From Bradyrhizobium canariense (GTDB lineage Bacteria > Pseudomonadota > Alphaproteobacteria > Rhizobiales > Xanthobacteraceae): a DNA stretch of 64,000 bases. The position numbers and the translations under genes are program-made. This document shows, piece after piece, positions 59,731-64,000 of this stretch (position 1 is its first letter; each line of letters starts with the position of its first letter). Where the stretch lies: positions 1 through 64,000 of the forward strand of contig NZ_JAFCKJ010000016.1 in the NCBI RefSeq assembly GCF_018130465.1, read 5' to 3'. The notes under the pieces are model-generated. The model saw only the letters and a program-made list of their open reading frames with translations. It was not told the origin of the DNA and searched no databases.

Positions 59731-60201
59731 ATGCAACTCGAATACTTCCACATGATAGATCGCGTCGTCGACCTCAACGTCGACGCGAAGACGATTGTCG
59801 TCGAGGCTCAGGTCCCGATGGAGAGCACCATCTTCGAGGGGCACTTCCCGGGCTATCCCCTGATGCCGGGCGTGCTCCTGATCGAATCGATGGCGCAGGC
59901 CTCGGGCTGGCTTCAGCTTGGCGTGCTCAAATTCGAGCGCATGCCGATCCTGGCCGCCGTGAAGGAAGCCAAGGTTCGCGGCTCGGTCTTCCCCGGCGAT
60001 CTCATGAGCATCGAGGCAACCCTGTCGCATCAGGGCTCGGGCTATGCCGTGACCGAAGCCAAGATCAAGGTCGGCGGCAAGCTGCGCGCGAACTCGACGC
60101 TCACCTTCACGCAGATCCCCTTCCCCAATCCGGATATGCGTAGCTTCATGGACGCGGTTGCCAAACGCGTCGGCTTTCCGCAACAGGCCGTATCGCCATG
60201 A
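59731..60201 (+). CDS. 3-hydroxyacyl-ACP dehydratase (FabZ-like) of the XL locus
   Basis: 156-residue hotdog dehydratase: F-H-M-I-D-R-V-V-D-L, F-E-G-H-F-P-G-Y-P-L-M-P-G-V-L-L-I-E-S-M-A-Q with the catalytic His and Glu, and V-F-P-G-D-L-M-S-I-E. It would dehydrate the growing 3-hydroxyacyl-AcpXL. It starts 10 bases after acpXL; the stop overlaps the next ATG (ATGA). Confidence 0.9.
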   Translation: MQLEYFHMIDRVVDLNVDAKTIVVEAQVPMESTIFEGHFPGYPLMPGVLLIESMAQASGWLQLGVLKFERMPILAAVKEAKVRGSVFPGDLMSIEATLSHQGSGYAVTEAKIKVGGKLRANSTLTFTQIPFPNPDMRSFMDAVAKRVGFPQQAVSP

Positions 60202-61403
60202 CCGAGACTGCTTCGAAGCCCGGCCAGACGGAAGTCTGGATCACCGGCATTGGCCTGGCCACCTCGCTCGGCGAGGGCCTGGACGCCAACTGGGCCGCGC
60301 TTCAGGAGAAGCGCATCAATGTCGACGAGAAGGGCTTTGCGCCCTACATCGTGCATCCCCTGATGCCTGTTACCTTCGACAGCCAGATCCCGAAGAAGGG
60401 CGATCAGCGCCAGATGGAAGCCTGGCAGCGCATCGGCACCTATGCGGCCGGCCTTGCGCTCGACTCCGCCGGGATCAAGGGCAACAAGGACATCCTGTCG
60501 AAGATCGACATGGTGGTCGCCGCCGGCGGCGGCGAGCGCGATCTCAACGTCGACACCGGCGTGCTCACGGCCGAGGCCAAGGGCGCCAACGCGCCCGGCT
60601 TCCTCAACGAGCGGCTGATGAGCGATCTCAGGCCGACGCTGTTCCTCGCCCAGCTCTCCAACCTGCTCGCCGGCAACATCGCCATCGTGCACGGCCTTGG
60701 CGGCACCTCGCGCACTTTCATGGGCGAAGAGGTTGCCGGCGCCGATGCCGCCCGCATTGCGTTGTCGCGCATCGCCTCGGGCGAGAGCGACATTGCGCTG
60801 ATCGGCGGCTCGCACAATGGCGAGCGCAAGGACCTGATGGTCCTCTATGAATTCGGCGACTTCAATTTGAAGGACAAGTTCGCACCCGTGTGGGCGCGCA
60901 AGGACCACGCCGGCTTCGCGCTCGGCTCGGCCGGCGCGTTTCTGGTGCTGGAATCGAAGGCGCATGCGGAAGCGCGCGGCGCAAAGCCGTTCGCAAAGCT
61001 GTCGAGCGTCGTTGCCGACCTTGCTCGGCGCAAGAGCCCGGGCGACATGGCGGCGACACTGGAGAAGCTTTGGGCGAAGTTGCCGAAGCGCGACGGCAAG
61101 GGCGCGATCATATCCGGTGCGACCGGCGCGGAGCCGGCGACATCAGAAGAGCGCGGCTTCCTGAAGGGCCACGCCGAGTTCCCGGTGCGCTCGACCGGTA
61201 CGATGTTCGGCCACACCATGGAGACGCAATTCCCGCTCGGCATCGCGCTCGCCGCGCTGTCGATCTCGCGCGGCGCGCTGTTTCCGCCGAACGATTCCAC
61301 GGGGACCGAGATTGAAATGCAGGGAGCGCCCACCCAGATTGTGGTGGTGGGGGCCGGACACTGGCGCGGCGAAGGCATGGCGCTGGTCGAGGCAGTAAGC
61401 TAA
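60198..61403 (+). CDS. Beta-ketoacyl-ACP synthase homologue lacking the active-site Cys (FabF2XL)
   Basis: 401-residue thiolase-fold protein of the KAS II family. The opening T-G-I-G-L-A-T-S-L-G-E-G and the C-terminal half align with FabF, but the nucleophile box T-A-C-A-S-G is replaced by V-H-G-L-G-G-T-S-R-T-F (about 166-176), the first His box N-A-H-G-T is replaced by I-S-G-A-T-G-A-E, while F-G-H-T-M-E-T keeps the second His region. It therefore resembles the chain-length-factor partner of polyketide synthases and probably works as a heterodimer with the next gene product. A hairpin and dispersed repeat follow. Confidence 0.85.
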   Translation: MTETASKPGQTEVWITGIGLATSLGEGLDANWAALQEKRINVDEKGFAPYIVHPLMPVTFDSQIPKKGDQRQMEAWQRIGTYAAGLALDSAGIKGNKDILSKIDMVVAAGGGERDLNVDTGVLTAEAKGANAPGFLNERLMSDLRPTLFLAQLSNLLAGNIAIVHGLGGTSRTFMGEEVAGADAARIALSRIASGESDIALIGGSHNGERKDLMVLYEFGDFNLKDKFAPVWARKDHAGFALGSAGAFLVLESKAHAEARGAKPFAKLSSVVADLARRKSPGDMAATLEKLWAKLPKRDGKGAIISGATGAEPATSEERGFLKGHAEFPVRSTGTMFGHTMETQFPLGIALAALSISRGALFPPNDSTGTEIEMQGAPTQIVVVGAGHWRGEGMALVEAVS

Positions 61404-61484
61404 AGCGCGTTGCGCTTTGGCAGGTTATTGTTTGGGCATGATCTTCTCGGAAAACGGCGTCACACTTTTCCGGATCAGGCTCTA
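61402..61484. repeat. Hairpin plus dispersed palindrome between the two ketosynthase genes
   Basis: AAAGCGC-GTT-GCGCTTT stem at 61402-61418 overlapping the stop codon, then at 61435-61484 a degenerate copy of the rhizobial palindrome (GGCATGATC, CGGAAAA / TTTTCCG, GATCAGGC) also found at 47684-47734. It interrupts the XL operon and could attenuate or process the message. Confidence 0.55.
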
Positions 61485-61503
61485 GCTCAAGCGGGGGATC
61501 GAC

Positions 61504-62781
61504 ATGACTGCACCACGCGACAAACTCGGGCGTCCCGTCGTCGTCGTCACCGGCATGGGCATCATGACCTCGCTCGGCAACGGCAAGACCGACAATTGGG
61601 CGAAGCTCGTCGCCGGCGAATCCGGCATCCGCACCATCACGCGCTTTCCGGTCGACGGCCTCAGGACCACAATGGCCGGCACGGTCGATTTCGTCAGCGT
61701 TGATCCGTTCTCCTCCACCGGCCTGTCCGAGCGGATGGCAGAGCTGGTAACAGAGGAAGCGCTGGACCAGGCCGGCATCGGCGCCAAGGGCGACTTCCCC
61801 GGTCCCCTCTTCCTTGCGGTTGCACCGGTCGAGGTCGAGTGGCCGCAGCGCCGCGAGCTCGGCCGCGCCGTCGGCGCGCCCGACTTCACCTATGACGACC
61901 TCCTGCGCATCTCCGGCGGCGGCAAATACAGCGCCTATCATCACCGCTTCATGTTCGGCTCGGTCGCCGCTCACCTCGCCGAGACGTTCGGCACCAAGGG
62001 TTCGCCGATCTCGCTGTCGACGGCCTGCGCCTCGGGCGCGACCTCGATCCAGCTCGGTGTCGAAGCGATCCGCCGTGGCGAGACCGATGCCGCGCTGTGC
62101 GTCGCGACCGACGGCACCGTGAACCCGGAGGCCCTAGTGCGATTCTCGCTGCTCTCGGCGCTGTCGACCCAGAACGATCCGCCGCAGGCGGCCTCCCGCC
62201 CCTTCTCCAAGAACCGCGACGGCTTTGTCATGGCCGAAGGCGCCGGCGCCCTCGTGCTCGAAAGTTATGAGGCCGCCACTGCGCGCGGCGCAAAAATCCT
62301 CGGCGTGATCGCCGGCTGCGGCGAGCTCACGGACTCTTTCCATCGCACTCGCTCGTCGCCCGACGGCAAGCCGATCATCGGCTGCATGAACAAGACCCTG
62401 GCCGATGCCGGCATGACGCCGGACCAGATCGACCACATCAACGCGCACGGCACCGCGACGCCCGAAAACGACAAGATGGAATTCAACACGACATCGGCCG
62501 TGTTCGGCGAGCTGGCGCAGAAGATTCCGGTTACCTCGAACAAGTCGATGGTCGGCCACACCATCTCCGCCGCCGGCGCGGTCGAGGCGATCTTCTCGCT
62601 GCTGACGCTCGAGCATCAGCGCATCCCGCCGACGATCAACTACGAGACGCCGGATCCCACGATCCTGTTCAACGTCGTCGGCAACAAGGCGCGCGATGCT
62701 CGCGTCACAGCGGTGATGTCGAACTCGTTCGGCTTCGGCGGCCAGAACGCCTCGCTGATCCTGACCCGCGAACCGGCCTGA
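61504..62781 (+). CDS. Beta-ketoacyl-ACP synthase II (FabF1XL)
   Basis: 425-residue condensing enzyme with complete Cys-His-His triad: Cys175 in L-S-T-A-C-A-S-G-A-T, His316 in I-N-A-H-G-T-A-T-P and His351 in M-V-G-H-T-I-S-A-A-G. It would elongate acyl-AcpXL with malonyl-ACP toward C26-C28 chains. It lies 100 bases after the Cys-less homologue and eight bases before lpxXL. Confidence 0.9.
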   Translation: MTAPRDKLGRPVVVVTGMGIMTSLGNGKTDNWAKLVAGESGIRTITRFPVDGLRTTMAGTVDFVSVDPFSSTGLSERMAELVTEEALDQAGIGAKGDFPGPLFLAVAPVEVEWPQRRELGRAVGAPDFTYDDLLRISGGGKYSAYHHRFMFGSVAAHLAETFGTKGSPISLSTACASGATSIQLGVEAIRRGETDAALCVATDGTVNPEALVRFSLLSALSTQNDPPQAASRPFSKNRDGFVMAEGAGALVLESYEAATARGAKILGVIAGCGELTDSFHRTRSSPDGKPIIGCMNKTLADAGMTPDQIDHINAHGTATPENDKMEFNTTSAVFGELAQKIPVTSNKSMVGHTISAAGAVEAIFSLLTLEHQRIPPTINYETPDPTILFNVVGNKARDARVTAVMSNSFGFGGQNASLILTREPA

Positions 62782-62789
62782 CCGGACGC

Positions 62790-63722
62790 ATGGCGCTGCT
62801 TCCTGCGAGCATGAAGGCCCGCGCGCGGGAAGCCGCCAAATTCATCGGCGGAAGCCTGATCGGCGCCGCCACCGTCGGCATGCTGCGCACCACGCGCCAT
62901 TTCGATCCGGTCAAGACCTCGGATTTCTTCGCGCGCGCGACCAAGCTGATCGGCCCGCGCCTGCGCGAACACCGCATCGGCCGCGCCAACCTCACCGCCG
63001 CCTTTCCCGAGAAGTCGCCGGAAGAGATCGAACAGATCCTGATGGGCGTATGGGACAATCTCGGCCGCGTCGGCGCCGAGTTCGCCCATATGGACCGTGT
63101 CTGGGATTACGACCGCGCCCATCCGGAGAAGAGCCGGATCGAATTGTCGCCGCGCAGCATCGAGCTGTTCGACCACATCCGTGACGACGGCAAGCCGGCG
63201 CTGATCTTCGCCGCACACCTTTCCAATTGGGAACTGCCGGCGCTCGCCGCCGTCGCGCATGGGCTGGACACCGCGATCCTCTACCGCCGGCCGAACATCG
63301 CCTCAGCCGACCGCATCATCCAGGAGATGCGCCAGGTCAACATGGGTACGCTGATCCCTGCGGGGCGCGACGCGCCGCTGCGGCTCGCGCAGGCTCTGAA
63401 GGACGGCAAGCACGTCGCCATGCTGATCGACCAGTATCTGACCGGCGGCGTCGAGGTCACCTTCTTCGGCCGCAAGACCCGCGCCAATCCGATGCTGGCG
63501 CGCCTGTTGCGCCAGGTCGAATGCCCGATCCACGGCGTCCGCGTCATCCGCCTGCCCGGCAACCGCTTCGCCGCCGAACTGACGGAGGAAGTCCAGCCGG
63601 TGCGCGACGCCGACGGCAAGATCGACATCCAGGGCACGACCCAGGCGGTCACCAACGTGGTGGAGAGTTGGGTGCGCGAGCATCCCGAGCAGTGGCTGTG
63701 GCTGCACCGAAGGTGGCGGTAG
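62790..63722 (+). CDS. lpxXL: Lipid A very-long-chain acyltransferase (LpxXL)
   Basis: 310-residue LpxL/HtrB-family acyltransferase, transferring the long acyl chain from AcpXL to lipid A at the inner membrane. Catalytic H-x4-E is H-L-S-N-W-E (His143, Glu148). Further family boxes: I-L-Y-R-R-P-N, P-A-G-R-D-A-P-L-R-L, M-L-I-D-Q-Y-L-T-G-G and F-F-G-R-K-T-R. The predicted N-terminal anchor is weak. Usually an alcohol-dehydrogenase gene (adhXL) lies before lpxXL; here it is absent. Confidence 0.9.
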   Translation: MALLPASMKARAREAAKFIGGSLIGAATVGMLRTTRHFDPVKTSDFFARATKLIGPRLREHRIGRANLTAAFPEKSPEEIEQILMGVWDNLGRVGAEFAHMDRVWDYDRAHPEKSRIELSPRSIELFDHIRDDGKPALIFAAHLSNWELPALAAVAHGLDTAILYRRPNIASADRIIQEMRQVNMGTLIPAGRDAPLRLAQALKDGKHVAMLIDQYLTGGVEVTFFGRKTRANPMLARLLRQVECPIHGVRVIRLPGNRFAAELTEEVQPVRDADGKIDIQGTTQAVTNVVESWVREHPEQWLWLHRRWR

Positions 63723-63744
63723 CGGTCGCGGGCGCAACTCTTGC

Positions 63745-63827
63745 CGTCATGGCCGGGCTTGTCCCGGCCATCCACGCACCACACAGCAGGAAAGACGTGG
63801 ATGCCCGGGACAAGCCCGGGCATGACG
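63745..63827. repeat. Dispersed inverted repeat downstream of lpxXL
   Basis: Long imperfect palindrome: the left part reads CGTCATGGCCGGGCTTGTCC and the right part reads back as its near complement ending GGGCATGACG, with a central spacer of about 20 bases. Very common in Bradyrhizobium chromosomes, where its translation yields spurious W-P-G-L-S-R-P-S peptides. It probably terminates both convergent genes. Confidence 0.75.
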
Positions 63828-63863
63828 ACCGAGCGAGGCGTGCGTCCGCTTCGTCTCAGCGTC

Positions 63864-64000
63864 TTACCGCCCCGTCTTCACCTTGGTCCAGAGCCTGTTG
63901 ATGATCCGCTGCGTCGCCGGCTCTCGCGCCGTGATGACGAACAGTTTTGAGAGTTTCGCGTCGTCCGGATAGATGTTCTTGTCGTTCAGGATATTCGGAT
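63864..64000 (-). CDS. Polyamine ABC transporter binding protein, C-terminal end
   Basis: Last 45 residues of a reverse-strand gene entering from beyond the window: P-N-I-L-N-D-K-N-I-Y-P-D-D-A-K-L-S-K-L-F-... written here in part, ending T-Q-R-I-I-N-R-L-W-T-K-V-K-T-G-R. The I-Y-P-D ... T-Q-R-x-x-x-R-x-W-T-x-x-K-T-G pattern is the usual C-terminus of PotF/PotD-like spermidine/putrescine receptors. Partial, so only the family is stated. Confidence 0.7.
   Translation of the reverse strand, partial: PNILNDKNIYPDDAKLSKLFVITAREPATQRIINRLWTKVKTGR

Noticed and set aside
63741-63950. 69-codon frame with W-P-G-L-S-R-P-S
   Set aside because: This is the usual spurious translation of the dispersed Bradyrhizobium palindrome, not a gene.
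1-64000. CRISPR array, prophage, insertion sequence, tRNA or rRNA
   Set aside because: No regularly spaced repeats, transposase or integrase motifs, tRNA-like cloverleaf or rRNA signatures were seen on either strand; covariance-model and HMM searches would be needed to exclude weak cases.

Overview
The window reads as chromosome of a Bradyrhizobium-like alphaproteobacterium (Nitrobacteraceae). The supporting signs are high GC, a very-long-chain lipid A fatty-acid locus (acpXL to lpxXL), the dispersed palindromes common in Bradyrhizobium and Rhodopseudomonas intergenic DNA, many solute-binding-protein transporters, and dense catabolic operons with ATGA/TGATG overlaps. I see no rRNA, tRNA, CRISPR array, insertion sequence or integrase. 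All family assignments come from reading motifs and remembered family sequences; no search was run.

Layout. 1-8 kb: 3' part of an autotransporter adhesin gene (reverse strand), a DUF3455 protein, AraC and LuxR regulators, a MaoC-like hydratase and small conserved proteins, including an overlooked pair of overlapping micro-ORFs. 8-18 kb: MltB-type transglycosylase; a Baeyer-Villiger monooxygenase with a shikimate dehydrogenase-like gene, divergent from an acyl-CoA ligase and acyl-CoA dehydrogenase; an amino-acid binding protein; a cytosine deaminase-like amidohydrolase. 18-26.5 kb: a reverse-strand operon, TetR - two LigI-type 2-pyrone-4,6-dicarboxylate (PDC) hydrolases - DctA-type carrier - GalB-like hydratase - LigK-like aldolase - 4,5-dihydroxyphthalate decarboxylase-like protein - NAD(P) oxidoreductase. 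It encodes the lower meta-cleavage route from PDC to pyruvate plus oxaloacetate. 27-32 kb: MscS channel, DUF763 protein, cytochrome P450.

32-47.7 kb holds a nearly complete reductive nicotinate pathway. NicAB (molybdenum hydroxylase with three c-type hemes) would make 6-hydroxynicotinate. A 6-hydroxynicotinate reductase (Hnr), probably fed by the FNR-type ferredoxin reductase, would make 1,4,5,6-tetrahydro-6-oxonicotinate. An enamidase would hydrolyse that product. An ABC importer of the Liv class, a MarR regulator, a UPF0280 protein and a DUF1185 protein lie in the hnr operon. A 16-bp palindrome close to CGTTTGTATACAAACG sits at all three promoters.

47.7-53.4 kb: a VOC extradiol dioxygenase whose promoter carries the same TetR-type operator (TTTGTAC-N4-GTACAAA) as the PDC operon 23 kb away; then a tightly coupled three-gene module (degenerate CHAT protease-like, transglutaminase-like protease, alpha/beta hydrolase) that I rate the best candidate for an undescribed, possibly immune, system; then a zinc-peptidase-like gene. 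53.5-59 kb: HerA-type ATPase, AhpD-like protein and hypotheticals. 59.4-63.7 kb: acpXL-fabZ-fabF2-fabF1-lpxXL. The window ends in the 3' end of a polyamine-binding protein gene.
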